Part shown: positions 44,007 to 53,015 of the stretch, one piece after another
Layout: every line of letters starts with the position of its first letter
How positions within the stretch are numbered: position 1 is the first letter of the stretch
NCBI GenBank assembly: GCA_947259925.1
Contig: CAMYOG010000006.1
Location: 156,777-220,776, forward strand
DNA length: 64,000 bases
DNA from: Thermoanaerobaculia bacterium
GTDB taxonomy: Bacteria > Acidobacteriota > Thermoanaerobaculia > Multivoradales > JAHEKO01
Direction: 5' to 3'
The notes under the pieces: model-generated
The model's input: the letters and a program-made list of their open reading frames with translations, nothing else
What the model was told of the DNA's origin: nothing
The model's database searches: none
Translations under genes and position numbers: made by a program

Positions 44007-44764
44007 GGATCGAGTCGCTAACACGCTGTAAGGCCAGTGCGCTGAACGGACACGAGTCGAGTCTGAGCCCGGCCGCCGCGGTCGAGGAGGGCATCCCCTG
44101 GGACCGGCGCGGGGAGTTGGGCACTGTCTCGGCACTGATCCAGACGGTCAAGCTGTTCGCGGTCTCTCCGACCGACACGTTCGGGCGCCTGGGGCCGAGC
44201 TACGGCTTCTCGGGACCCCTCCTCTTCGGAGTCCTCGTCGGGTTGGTGGCGATCCTCCTCAACATCCTGGGAGCCGCGCTCTTCGGGTCGATTGCCATCT
44301 TGGATCCCCCGCCGCAGGTGAAGGAGGTCTTCGAGCTCACGGTGGCCGGTCGTTCTCTCGAGTGGATCCCGTTGCTGTTCGCCCTGGTCACCGGCTCCGT
44401 CTTCGGAATGCTGGTGAGCCTGGTCGTGTTTCCTCCGATCTTCGTTCTCGGTCTCTATCTCTGGAGCGCGGTGCTTCACGGTTCTCTGCGGATCGTCGGC
44501 GGGACTGCGACGTCCGGAGCGGGCTTTCGAGGAACCTTCAGCGTCGCTGCCTACTCGTCGCTGGCTTTCCTGGTGCATCTGGTACCGCTGATCGGCGATC
44601 TGGTCGCTACGCTGTGGGTGATCGTCCTGCAGACGATCGGTCTCGCCGCCGTGCATCGCACGAGCCGCGTCCGTGCCTTGCTGGCGATCGTGCTGTTGCC
44701 CTTGGTCCTGGCAATCCTCCTGGCGATCGCCGGGCCGTTGACCAGGATCCTTCCCGGACCCTAG
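44003..44764 (+). CDS. YIP1 family membrane protein
   Basis: A 253-residue protein with a soluble N-terminus and about five membrane helices in the C-terminal two thirds. The motif PWDRRGELGTVSALIQTVKL followed by SPTDTF is typical of bacterial YIP1-domain proteins, as are SGPLLFGVLVG and the TFSVAAYSSLAFLVHLVPLIG pattern. The start is uncertain: the longest is TTG 44003, overlapping the VOC stop, and no strong Shine-Dalgarno is seen. Function in bacteria is unknown. Confidence 0.75.
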   Translation: MRIESLTRCKASALNGHESSLSPAAAVEEGIPWDRRGELGTVSALIQTVKLFAVSPTDTFGRLGPSYGFSGPLLFGVLVGLVAILLNILGAALFGSIAILDPPPQVKEVFELTVAGRSLEWIPLLFALVTGSVFGMLVSLVVFPPIFVLGLYLWSAVLHGSLRIVGGTATSGAGFRGTFSVAAYSSLAFLVHLVPLIGDLVATLWVIVLQTIGLAAVHRTSRVRALLAIVLLPLVLAILLAIAGPLTRILPGP

Positions 44765-44879
44765 ACCGAATCGCGATCTCCGAGTGGCTACCCGATCCGC
44801 CCGACCGGGTGGTGCCCGCCGAGCGAGCGGGGCGTAGGCTGCTTTTCGGCCCGAGGGGTGCACGGCAAGGAGGGCGCGA

Positions 44880-45737
44880 ATGGCACGACGGATCCTGGTC
44901 ATCGGCGCGACCGGCCTGCTGGGGGAGCCCGTCGCCCACGGGTTGCGAGAGGCCGGGCACACCGTGCGCGTGATGTCCCGCAGTGCGAGCCGCGCCCGCG
45001 AGAGCTTCCCCGAGCCGTTCGAAGTCGCGGAGGGCGACGCCCTCGCAGTGGCCGACGTCGAAGCCGCGATCGCCGGCTGCGACGCCGTTCACGTCAGCAT
45101 CGACCACGACCAGGAAGACGAATGCGTCACCCAGGTGCTGACGGCGGCCCGCACGCAGGAGCTACACCGCATCACCTACATCTCCGGCGTCACGGTCTGC
45201 GAGGAGAACCGCTGGTTTCCGCTGGTGGACCGCAAGCTCCGCTCGGAAGAGGAGATCCGAGCTAGCGGCATCGACTACACGATCTTCCGCCCGGGCTGGT
45301 TCATGGAGATGCTGGAGCGCTTCGTCCACGGCGACCGGGTCTTCGTGTTCGGCAAGCCGAAGCGGCGCTGGCACTTCGTGGCGCTCCACGATCTGGCTCG
45401 GATGGTGGTCGAGAGCCACCGGCGTCCCGACGCGGCCAACAAGGCCTTCTACGTGCACGGCCCCGAGGCCCTGACGCTGCTCGAGGCGCAGCGGTCCTAC
45501 TGCCGCGTCCTTCACCCGGAGATCCGGAGCCTGCGGGGCACGCCGTACTGGATGCTCCGCCTCATCGCCCGGCTGACCCGCAATACCCGCATGCAGGCGG
45601 GGATCGCGATGGTCGCCTATCTCGAAACGGTCGGAGAGCGGGGCGACCCCACCGAGGCCAACGCCATCCTGGGTGCTCCCCGGATCACCCTCGACCGGTG
45701 GCTCGAGTTGCGCGAGCGGGAGATGGGCACCAGCTGA
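44880..45737 (+). CDS. NmrA/SDR-type NAD(P)-binding protein
   Basis: A 285-residue atypical short-chain dehydrogenase. The N-terminal nucleotide fold is RILVIGATGLLGEPVAHGLRE (GxxGxxG) with a basic residue pattern after the second strand (RVMSRSASRARE) suggesting NADP. Later motifs are HRITYISGVTV and YTIFRPGWFMEML. There is no canonical YxxxK, as in NmrA-like redox sensors and some isomerases. No linked pathway; substrate unknown. Confidence 0.83.
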   Translation: MARRILVIGATGLLGEPVAHGLREAGHTVRVMSRSASRARESFPEPFEVAEGDALAVADVEAAIAGCDAVHVSIDHDQEDECVTQVLTAARTQELHRITYISGVTVCEENRWFPLVDRKLRSEEEIRASGIDYTIFRPGWFMEMLERFVHGDRVFVFGKPKRRWHFVALHDLARMVVESHRRPDAANKAFYVHGPEALTLLEAQRSYCRVLHPEIRSLRGTPYWMLRLIARLTRNTRMQAGIAMVAYLETVGERGDPTEANAILGAPRITLDRWLELREREMGTS

Positions 45738-45738
45738 C

Positions 45739-46092
45739 CTAGCCCGCCCGCTTGCGCTCGACGGCGTCGGTCATCACCTTGCGCAAGGTGTCGACCGGCA
45801 CCTCGTCGCCGGGACCGAATCGCAGCACGCACTTGCTCTGAGGGATACCGGCCAGATCGTCGGCGTACTCGGCGAGCAGTCCGACGGTCAGGATGTAGAG
45901 GTTCACGTGCTTCTTGTTGGTCGAGAGCGCGAACAGGCTGCCGTCCAGGTCGTAGGCCATCGTGCCCCACTTGACGCTCACGTCGGCGTCGGGCACGAGC
46001 TCTTCGATCAGCTCCTGAAGCAACGTGAACGTCGGCTGATGGGAGTCCGGAATCGACTCGAGGAGGCTCGCTCTGTCGTCAGCTTCGCTCAT
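45739..46092 (-). CDS. DUF1801 domain protein
   Basis: A 117-residue protein of the DUF1801 (YdhG-like) family. The pattern SVKWGTMAYDLDGSLFALS, followed by KHVNLYIL and CVLRFGPGDEVPVDTLRKVM, matches the family. ATG 46092 was chosen over an upstream in-frame start seven codons earlier because homology begins after it. Function unknown. Convergent with the NmrA-like gene, one base between stops. Confidence 0.78.
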   Translation of the reverse strand: MSEADDRASLLESIPDSHQPTFTLLQELIEELVPDADVSVKWGTMAYDLDGSLFALSTNKKHVNLYILTVGLLAEYADDLAGIPQSKCVLRFGPGDEVPVDTLRKVMTDAVERKRAG

Positions 46093-46278
46093 CCGCCTAT
46101 TGTAGGGGGACACAAACCCTATTCGCTGCCTCGGCGAGATTCGGCCCAGCCTTTACGTCTTCTCGAGACGCGCGTAGAGCTGGCCTCGCCCGCTCGTTAC
46201 CGAACGAGCGAGGTCACCCGACCGCAGTGGCCTCGGAAGACCAGACTGCGGAAATGAGTCTTGTGTCCCTGCTTCCGG

Positions 46279-46800
46279 CTACTGCGGCGTGATCGAGACG
46301 TCGCCCAGCACCACTTTGCAGCCCGTCGGGCTCTTCTTGCTGGGCGTCTGGATCAACGCGGCTTGGAGGTCGAACTCACCACCTCCCGGGCCGGTCACGG
46401 TACCGTGGACCTGGATCGAAGTGGGGCAGCTCAGGTCACCAGTCGAGGCCAGGAAGCTGACATTCGCCGAGACGTGACCGGTGCCGAAGTGGGTGAAGCC
46501 GCCGCCCGCGCAGCCGGGATCGCCGAGACAGGCGAAGACATCGATGTCGGTGTCGATCTGATGAAGACGAACGCGATTGCCTTGGGGCGGAAACCGGATG
46601 AAGTCGTTGTTCTCGTCGAACGGTCCCACGATCACGGTGTCGCCGTCAGGATCGGTGAGAAACCCGAACTGACCCGTGTCGCTGATGTCTATGAAGCAGG
46701 CTCCCGGCTTCGTGGGTGGGCACTCCGGGCGATCGGCGCCGGCGGCCGTCGCCACCAACAGTAGACACACCATCAGAGCTAGATTGCGCGTGGTCTTCAT
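46279..46800 (-). CDS. Secreted Cys-containing protein of unknown function
   Basis: A 173-residue exported protein with signal peptide (LALMVCLLLVATAAGA, residues 7-22). The mature part has six Cys in loops (PECPPTKPGACFID, FACLGDPGCAGG, LSCPTS) plus one near the C-terminus (TGCKVVLG), and beta-rich sequence with a glycine-rich turn (TVTGPGGGEF). It is probably a disulfide-bonded extracellular domain. I do not recognise the family. Confidence 0.65.
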   Translation of the reverse strand: MKTTRNLALMVCLLLVATAAGADRPECPPTKPGACFIDISDTGQFGFLTDPDGDTVIVGPFDENNDFIRFPPQGNRVRLHQIDTDIDVFACLGDPGCAGGGFTHFGTGHVSANVSFLASTGDLSCPTSIQVHGTVTGPGGGEFDLQAALIQTPSKKSPTGCKVVLGDVSITPQ

Positions 46801-47160
46801 TCCTGCCTCCTACCGTGGTTAGTTGTGGTCGGTGGCCGGCAGCGGAACGGGCTCCGCCTCGGACGCCTAGCCGCCCGCTGTCCGCCTTGCACCCACCGCC
46901 CGTTGGTCGCTTCGAAGGCCATCACCCTAGTGCGAGCCACCAGGAGATGCAAATGCACATCTGGCTATATCTACATTCAAGCGGCAGGCAGCGGACCTGG
47001 GGGTCTTCCGTCCGCGATCATCGAGCGATCTTCCACAGCCTCGCCCGGCGCAGGGGGCCTGGTCAGTTAGGCCGCCATGCCCCGACTCATCCAGTCACCT
47101 AGAATCGCCCTTCGGCCGGAGTCAACCGACCGCTCACGAGAAGAGGGGCTGAGAGAGCGA
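46801..47160. other. Intergenic region without recognisable feature
   Basis: A 360-base gap between the divergent secreted protein and the monooxygenase-like gene. I see no credible coding frame, RNA or repeat. A short AT-rich patch (about 46965-46982, around TGGCTATATCTACATTC) could belong to a promoter. Confidence 0.4.
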
Positions 47161-47529
47161 ATGAACACGGCACACATCACCGTCGTCTACAAGTGGACCG
47201 CAAACCAGGGCAAGTTGGGCGAGCTCAAGTCGATCTACGAGCAGGTGACCGAGGCGATGAAGCAGAACGAGCCCGACGCCGAGGCCGTCCACTGCTACGT
47301 CTCCGAGAAAGACAACGCGCTATACGTCCGAGACGAGTTCAAGGACGCGGCGGCGCTCGGCTTCCACCTGAGCAGCACTGCGCCCAGTCACTTTCCACAG
47401 TTGCTGGCCATCGCAGTCCCTGGACCCTTCCTCTTCTTCGGAGACGTGCCCGAGGAGCTGAAGCGGGCGACCGAGCAGATGCAGCTTGGAGCCGAGTTCG
47501 CCAGGCACGCGTTTGGATTCGATCGTTAG
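47161..47529 (+). CDS. Antibiotic-biosynthesis-monooxygenase-like (ABM) domain protein
   Basis: A 122-residue protein with the ferredoxin-like fold of the ABM/quinol monooxygenase group, seen from ITVVYKWTANQGKLGELKSI and the strand VHCYVSEKDNALYVRDEFKD. The second half (FPQLLAIAVPGPFLFFGDVP, then EELKRATEQM) is less typical. ATG 47161 was chosen at the start of homology; an in-frame start 28 codons upstream exists. Function unknown. Confidence 0.68.
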   Translation: MNTAHITVVYKWTANQGKLGELKSIYEQVTEAMKQNEPDAEAVHCYVSEKDNALYVRDEFKDAAALGFHLSSTAPSHFPQLLAIAVPGPFLFFGDVPEELKRATEQMQLGAEFARHAFGFDR

Positions 47530-47672
47530 CCGAAGGGCCTGCCGCTCCACTACGACGTGCTTCTACGGAAACGTCCCATCCCAGAGGCTCTGGACGCATG
47601 GAAACCGGGCTGGTGGTTAGCCCTAGCGCCCGCGACCTGAACTGTTGAGCCTCGCGCTAGAAGGCGCAAGCC

Positions 47673-49535
47673 ATGGCACAACTCAGCGACCAGCCAATCC
47701 GCACCGGCGACGATCTCCGCCGCTTCGAGAGCGAGATGACCCTCGACCAGCGCCTGCCGGAGCGCAGCGTCCTCGACGTCTTCGTCAACGCCGCTGAGCG
47801 CGCGCCCGACCGCACGGCGATCACCATGGTGATGACCGGCGAGCCGGACGAGGAGCCGCGCCGAGTCACCTATGGCGATCTCCTGGGCTTGATCCGGCGG
47901 GCGGCCAATCTGTTTCATTCGCTCGGCGGCCCGCGCCCTGCAGTCGCCTACATGCTGCCGAACCTCATCGAAACCCATGCGACGCTCTGGGGCGCCGAGG
48001 CTGCGGGCTACGCCGTGCCGATCAACTTCCTGCTGCAGGCCGAACATATCGCTGGTCTACTGAAGGCATCCGGGGCGAGAATCCTGATCGCTCTGGGGCC
48101 GCACCGGGCCCTGGACATCTGGCAGAAGGCGCTGCAGCTGAAGGATCAGGTGCCGGGTTTGACGGTGATCCGCGTCGCGCCGCCGGGGACGCCTCCCGAG
48201 GACGGCGTACTGGACCTGCACACCGAACTGATGACGCAGCCGGGTGACCACCTGACCTTTGGCGAGCCCGGCCGCGACGACGACGTCGCCGCCTATTTCC
48301 ACACCGGCGGCACCACGGGCACGCCCAAGCTGGTGGCCCACAGGCACCGCGGTCAGCTGGTCGCGGCGCTCGGCGGCGCGGCGCTCGGTGACTACCGGCC
48401 GACGGATACGTTGACCGCGACCCTGCCGCTCTTTCACGTCGCGGGCACCATCTTCTGCGGCCTGAGCGGGTTCATGGCCGGCCTGGAGCTCCTGATCATG
48501 TCACCGGGCGGCTTGCGCACGCCGGCCATGGTGGCGGGCTTCTGGCGACTGGTCGCCCAGTACAAGGCGACGCTGGTAGGCGGGGTGCCGACCGGTCTCG
48601 GCGCCGTGCTGGAAGTGCCACCCGGCGATGCGGACATCAGCGCCGTTCGCGCCGGATTGACAGGCGCCGCGCTGTTGCCACCTGCGGTCGGCAAACGCTT
48701 TCGCGAGACCACGGGCCACAACCTCTTCGAGGTTTACGGCATGACGGAAGCGTCCGGCCTGATCTCGATCGATCCGCTGGCTGGCGATTGCGGGATCGGC
48801 TCGGTCGGCTGGCCGCTGCCCTATACCGAGGTCACTGTTCGCCGGCTCGGTGCCGACGGTCGGCCTGCGGAGCCCTGCGACGTAGACGAGATCGGCGTCG
48901 TCACCGTCAAGGGCGACCATGTCTCGCCCGGCTACCGGGACCCGTCGCACGATGCGGGCGTCTTCGAGGACGGCATGCTCGACACCGGCGATCTCGGCTA
49001 TGTCGACGCCGACGGCCGACTCTATCTCTCCGGACGGACCAAGGATCTGATCATCCGCAGCGGCCACAACATCGATCCGGTGATGATCGAGAACGCGATG
49101 GCGACCCATCCGGCGGTAGCGCTGGCAGCCGCGGTCGGTCAGCCCGATGCCTATGCCGGCGAGCTGCCGGTCTGCTTTGTCCAGCTTCGCGAGGGCGCCA
49201 GCGTAGATGTCGACGAGCTGCGCGAGCACGCCCAGGAGACGATCGGCGAGCGGCCGGCCTGGCCGCGACGGTTCTACATCGTCGACACCATCCCGCTGAC
49301 CACGGTCGGCAAGATCTACAAGCCGCAACTGCGTCGCGACGCCGCGGCCGAGTTGGTGACCGAGTTGGTGCGCACACAGTTCGACCTGCCGAACGCCGAG
49401 GTCCAGGCGATCGATGGGGGACATCGCGGCCTGCGGATCGTCGTGACGCTTCCCGGCGCGGACGCGAGCGCGGTCGCGGCCGTCGAGCAGGCGCTCGCCG
49501 CATTCCTGTTCGAGGCGGAAGTGTCGCTGGCCTGA
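47673..49535 (+). CDS. AMP-dependent acyl-CoA synthetase/ligase
   Basis: A 620-residue member of the ANL adenylating superfamily. The phosphate-binding loop is YFHTGGTTGTPKLV, the A5 motif is LFEVYGMTEASGL, A7 is LDTGDLGYVDADG, A8 is SGRTKDLIIRSGHNI and the catalytic lysine motif A10 is TTVGKIYKPQL. About 70 residues after A10 form an extra C-terminal alpha/beta segment (GLRIVVTLPGADASAVAAV). It activates a carboxylic acid as its acyl-AMP and CoA thioester; substrate not readable. It stands alone, 143 bases from its upstream neighbour. Confidence 0.9.
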   Translation: MAQLSDQPIRTGDDLRRFESEMTLDQRLPERSVLDVFVNAAERAPDRTAITMVMTGEPDEEPRRVTYGDLLGLIRRAANLFHSLGGPRPAVAYMLPNLIETHATLWGAEAAGYAVPINFLLQAEHIAGLLKASGARILIALGPHRALDIWQKALQLKDQVPGLTVIRVAPPGTPPEDGVLDLHTELMTQPGDHLTFGEPGRDDDVAAYFHTGGTTGTPKLVAHRHRGQLVAALGGAALGDYRPTDTLTATLPLFHVAGTIFCGLSGFMAGLELLIMSPGGLRTPAMVAGFWRLVAQYKATLVGGVPTGLGAVLEVPPGDADISAVRAGLTGAALLPPAVGKRFRETTGHNLFEVYGMTEASGLISIDPLAGDCGIGSVGWPLPYTEVTVRRLGADGRPAEPCDVDEIGVVTVKGDHVSPGYRDPSHDAGVFEDGMLDTGDLGYVDADGRLYLSGRTKDLIIRSGHNIDPVMIENAMATHPAVALAAAVGQPDAYAGELPVCFVQLREGASVDVDELREHAQETIGERPAWPRRFYIVDTIPLTTVGKIYKPQLRRDAAAELVTELVRTQFDLPNAEVQAIDGGHRGLRIVVTLPGADASAVAAVEQALAAFLFEAEVSLA

Positions 49536-49694
49536 GCCGGGCCTAGCGACGTAGCGGGCCGCTTGCCGATCGATCTGGGATTCGACGAGTGCTTCGGCAT
49601 CCCCGACACAACCGACGAGTCGCTCTACACGAGCCGACTCTCGGAAGTCCGGTACCATGGTCGGCCGATTGCGGCTGCGGGCAGTAGTCTTGTC

Positions 49695-51611
49695 ATGAGG
49701 GAACGTCATCGACATCTTCGAATCGCGGTGGCGATGACGCTCATCGCGGCCGGCGCGCTGGTCTCTGGACCACCGCCGAGTGCCGAGGCCTGGGCCATCT
49801 CGGAAGAGCTGCGCAAACGCAGCGACCTCTCGCTGGCGCAGCTCGAGCTGATGGCCCACGACGGTGTGCGGCACGACGTCATCCCGTACTCGCTCGCGCA
49901 GTCCACCGCCTGCGAGGGCGGCGAGGCGGACATCTTCCCCTGCCGCAACGTCGATTTGCTGGCCCACATCCCCACGTCGGAGCTCGGCGGCACCAGAGGC
50001 AACGACATCTGGGGCTGGTTCGACCGCCAGAGCGGCCGCGAGTACGCGCTGGTCGGGCGCAAGAACGGCACGGCGTTCGTCGACGTTACCGATCCCGAGA
50101 GCCCGATCTATGTCGGCAACCTGCCGACCCACTCGCAGAACTCCCCCTGGCGGGACATCAAGGTCTACGACGACCACGCCTTCATCGTCGCCGAGAGCGC
50201 CGGGCACGGCATGCAGGTCTTCGATCTGACCGAACTGCGCGGGGTGAGCAACCCGCCCGTCGAGTTCGAGGAGACGGGGCACTACGACGAATTCGAATCA
50301 GCGCACAACATCGCGATCAACGAGGAGACCGGCTTCGCATACGCCGTCGGCTCGGAGACCTGCGACGGCGGTCTGCACATGATCGACGTGCGCGAGCCGC
50401 GGTCGCCGACCTTCGCCGGCTGTTTCTCGAAGGACGGCGCCACCCACGACGCCCAGTGCGTGACCTACCGCGGTCCCGACCGCCGCTACCGCGGCCGCGA
50501 GATCTGCTTTTCGTCGAACGAGGACACCATCACCCTCGTCGACGTGACCGACAAGGGCAATCCCGAGATGATCTCGAGCACCGGCTACGACAACATCGGT
50601 TTCACCCATCAGGGCTGGCTGACGGAGGACCAGGCCTACTTCCTGCTCGACGACGAGCTCGACGAGCGCCGCTTTGGCTTCAACACCCGCACCTTCGTCT
50701 GGGACATGGGGGACCTGGAGAAACCGCGCATCAGCGGCATCTTCACCTCCGACCGACCGTCCGCCGACCACAATCAGTACGTGCGCGGCGACTACACTTT
50801 CCAGGCAAACTACCGCAGCGGCCTGCGAATCCTGAGGATCGTCGATCCGGCGGCGGGGAAGCTGGAAGAGGTCGCTTGGTTCGACACCTACCCCGAGAGC
50901 GACAACAACGTCCTCAGCGGCCTGTGGGGTGTCTACCCGTTCCTGCAGAGCGGTGCGGTCATCGTCAACGACATCCACCGCGGCCTGTTCATCCTGCGCC
51001 CCCGCCTCGCCGACAGCGGCATCTTCAGCGACGACTTCGAGAGCGGGGAGTTGCTGCCGTGGACTTCGTCTCAGGGCAACGTGCGGATCGTCCAGCCTGG
51101 CCTCAAGGGGTCCGACTTCGCGCTCGAGGTCGACGTGGACGGCAGCGATCAGAGATCCTTCGTCACCTCCCAGCACCCGGCACGCGAAGCCAGCCTCGAC
51201 ATCTCCTTTCTGATCGCTCCCGGCGACGCCGACCTCGGCGGTCAGCAGGCCGTGATCCTGCGGCTGTTGGGCGCCGGAGAGACGGTGGCCGTGCTGACCC
51301 TCGAAGAGCGCGGTCGCGGCTACCGGGTGCTGCTCTCCGCTCACAGCGGCGGCGAGCTGAAGGAGATCGGCTCCGCCCGCCTGCCCGCCGGGCGCGCCAC
51401 CCGAGTGCGCCTGGTCTGGCAGCGAGCCAGCGGTACCGAGACCGCCGACGGCGTCGCCAGGCTGTTCCGGAAGAAGAAGCGGACGGCCGAGTCGATCACC
51501 TTGGACAACGGACGCCTGGTAGTGGACGCTGTCGAGCTCGGGTTGCCGCAGGGCTCGGCCCCCGGCAGCTCAGGACGCCTGCTGTTCGACCGATATACGT
51601 CTGTGCGCTGA
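49695..51611 (+). CDS. Choice-of-anchor B family protein (LVIVD repeats), intact copy
   Basis: A 638-residue exported protein. Signal peptide at residues 1-30 (HLRIAVAMTLIAAGALVSGP). The body is a beta-propeller-like array of LVIVD repeats (YALVGRKNGTAFVDVTDPES; HAFIVAESAGHGMQVFDLTE; DTITLVDVTDKGNPEMI) typical of choice-of-anchor B proteins. After about residue 440 comes a beta-sandwich-like C-terminal module. ATG 49695 was selected because the same start and upstream 56 bases are repeated at 63637-63693. A second, internally deleted copy lies at the right edge of the window. Confidence 0.85.
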   Translation: MRERHRHLRIAVAMTLIAAGALVSGPPPSAEAWAISEELRKRSDLSLAQLELMAHDGVRHDVIPYSLAQSTACEGGEADIFPCRNVDLLAHIPTSELGGTRGNDIWGWFDRQSGREYALVGRKNGTAFVDVTDPESPIYVGNLPTHSQNSPWRDIKVYDDHAFIVAESAGHGMQVFDLTELRGVSNPPVEFEETGHYDEFESAHNIAINEETGFAYAVGSETCDGGLHMIDVREPRSPTFAGCFSKDGATHDAQCVTYRGPDRRYRGREICFSSNEDTITLVDVTDKGNPEMISSTGYDNIGFTHQGWLTEDQAYFLLDDELDERRFGFNTRTFVWDMGDLEKPRISGIFTSDRPSADHNQYVRGDYTFQANYRSGLRILRIVDPAAGKLEEVAWFDTYPESDNNVLSGLWGVYPFLQSGAVIVNDIHRGLFILRPRLADSGIFSDDFESGELLPWTSSQGNVRIVQPGLKGSDFALEVDVDGSDQRSFVTSQHPAREASLDISFLIAPGDADLGGQQAVILRLLGAGETVAVLTLEERGRGYRVLLSAHSGGELKEIGSARLPAGRATRVRLVWQRASGTETADGVARLFRKKKRTAESITLDNGRLVVDAVELGLPQGSAPGSSGRLLFDRYTSVR

Positions 51612-51628
51612 TCGGGCCCCGGGACCTG

Positions 51629-52789
51629 TCACCGCTCTCCCCTCTCGAGCTTGCGGCGGCGCTCCTCCCACTTCTGTCGCGCCAGCTTCCTGAGGTCCTC
51701 GACCTTGTCGGCCTCGTCGACGATCTCTATCCCGAGGAGGGTCTCGACGACGTCCTCGAGCGTCACCAGGCCGGCCACGCCGCCGTAGTCGTCGAGCACC
51801 AGGAGGATGTGTCGCTTGCCGCCCAGCAGGCGGTCGAAGACCAGCTCGAGTGAGGCCCTCTCGCTCACGGCCTCGAGCTCGCGCCCCAGCTCGTGAAGCG
51901 GCAAAGAGCCCCGTCCCGCGAGCTTCTCGCGCATCACGTCGACCTTGAGAACAAACGTCTGAGCGTCGTCGCGGTTGTCTTGGTAGATGGGTATTCGCGA
52001 GAACGGAAGGTCCGGGTGCTCGGCGAGGACGGCGTCGATGGTCAGATCCTGCTGCAGCGCAAAGACCACCGTGCGCGGCGTCATGACGGCTGCCACCTGA
52101 AGCTCACGAAACCGGAACAGATTCTTGACGATCCGCGACTCCTCCTCCTCGATCTCACCGCGCTCGACACCGACCTCGGCCAGCGCCGTGAACTCCTCGC
52201 GGCTGAAGGAGTGGCCGGACTTACCGCGAGCGATGAGCTTGGTGAGCAGCTCCGAAACCACGATCAGCGGATAGAGGACGACGAGAAGCAGCCTTACAAA
52301 CGTGGCCGTCGGCCCGGCGAGCCTCCGCCAGTAGACAGCGCCGAAGGTCTTCGGCACGATCTCGGAGAGAAACAGAATCAACAGGGTCAGCACGGCCATC
52401 GACAGCCCCACCCAGCGCTCCCCGAAGTAGGCGGCAGCCTCGGCACCGGCCCCGCCGGCGCCCACCGTATGGGCGATCGTGTTCAAGGTCAGGATGGCGG
52501 CCAGCGACCGATCGATGCCCGACTTGAGGCGTCGCAGGCGCTCGGCCAGCGGCTCCTCTTGTTGCCGCAGGTGGGCGATGAACGACGGCGAGACGCTCAA
52601 CAGCACCGCCTCGGCGACCGAGCACAGGAAGGAGAAGACCAGCGCGACCCCGGCGTAGACGATCATCAACACCAGGTGCCGAGCCTCCCGCGCACCCTCG
52701 CCAGGATCCACGGGTAGGGCCGAGGCCGAAGCGACGACCACGATCCCCAAGGCGCCGGCCAACATCAGGAACGGTGCCTTGCGGCGCAT
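51629..52789 (-). CDS. CNNM/DUF21-CBS transporter family protein
   Basis: A 386-residue membrane protein of the CNNM (CorC/HlyC-like) family, associated with divalent-cation transport. A possible signal/helix at the N-terminus is followed by a DUF21 domain (about 37-190; SVAEAVLLSVSPSFIAHL; LNTIAHTVGAGGAGA; LFLSEIVPKTFG). The CBS pair (about 220-355) starts at VMTPRTVVFAL and ends DDYGGVAGLVTLEDVVETLLG. No C-terminal CorC_HlyC domain follows, so it is a short member. Convergent with the choice-of-anchor B gene. Confidence 0.88.
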   Translation of the reverse strand: MRRKAPFLMLAGALGIVVVASASALPVDPGEGAREARHLVLMIVYAGVALVFSFLCSVAEAVLLSVSPSFIAHLRQQEEPLAERLRRLKSGIDRSLAAILTLNTIAHTVGAGGAGAEAAAYFGERWVGLSMAVLTLLILFLSEIVPKTFGAVYWRRLAGPTATFVRLLLVVLYPLIVVSELLTKLIARGKSGHSFSREEFTALAEVGVERGEIEEEESRIVKNLFRFRELQVAAVMTPRTVVFALQQDLTIDAVLAEHPDLPFSRIPIYQDNRDDAQTFVLKVDVMREKLAGRGSLPLHELGRELEAVSERASLELVFDRLLGGKRHILLVLDDYGGVAGLVTLEDVVETLLGIEIVDEADKVEDLRKLARQKWEERRRKLERGER

Positions 52790-53015
52790 ATCGGACTGAC
52801 CCTAACTGATCCCGAGGCTCTGGCCGAGATCCTGCGCCGGAAAGAGGCTTCGTCCCGAGGCGACGCCGCAACCGCCTGGCCCGCTGATACGGCAGGTGCG
52901 GTCAGCCCGTGCCGAAACCAATCTCCCGCGGTTACGTAGGAAACCGAGACATAGCGCACACCAGCGTCTCGCCCACAGGAAGCCGCATCGAGCTGGATGC
53001 CTGCCGGCACCGGAC

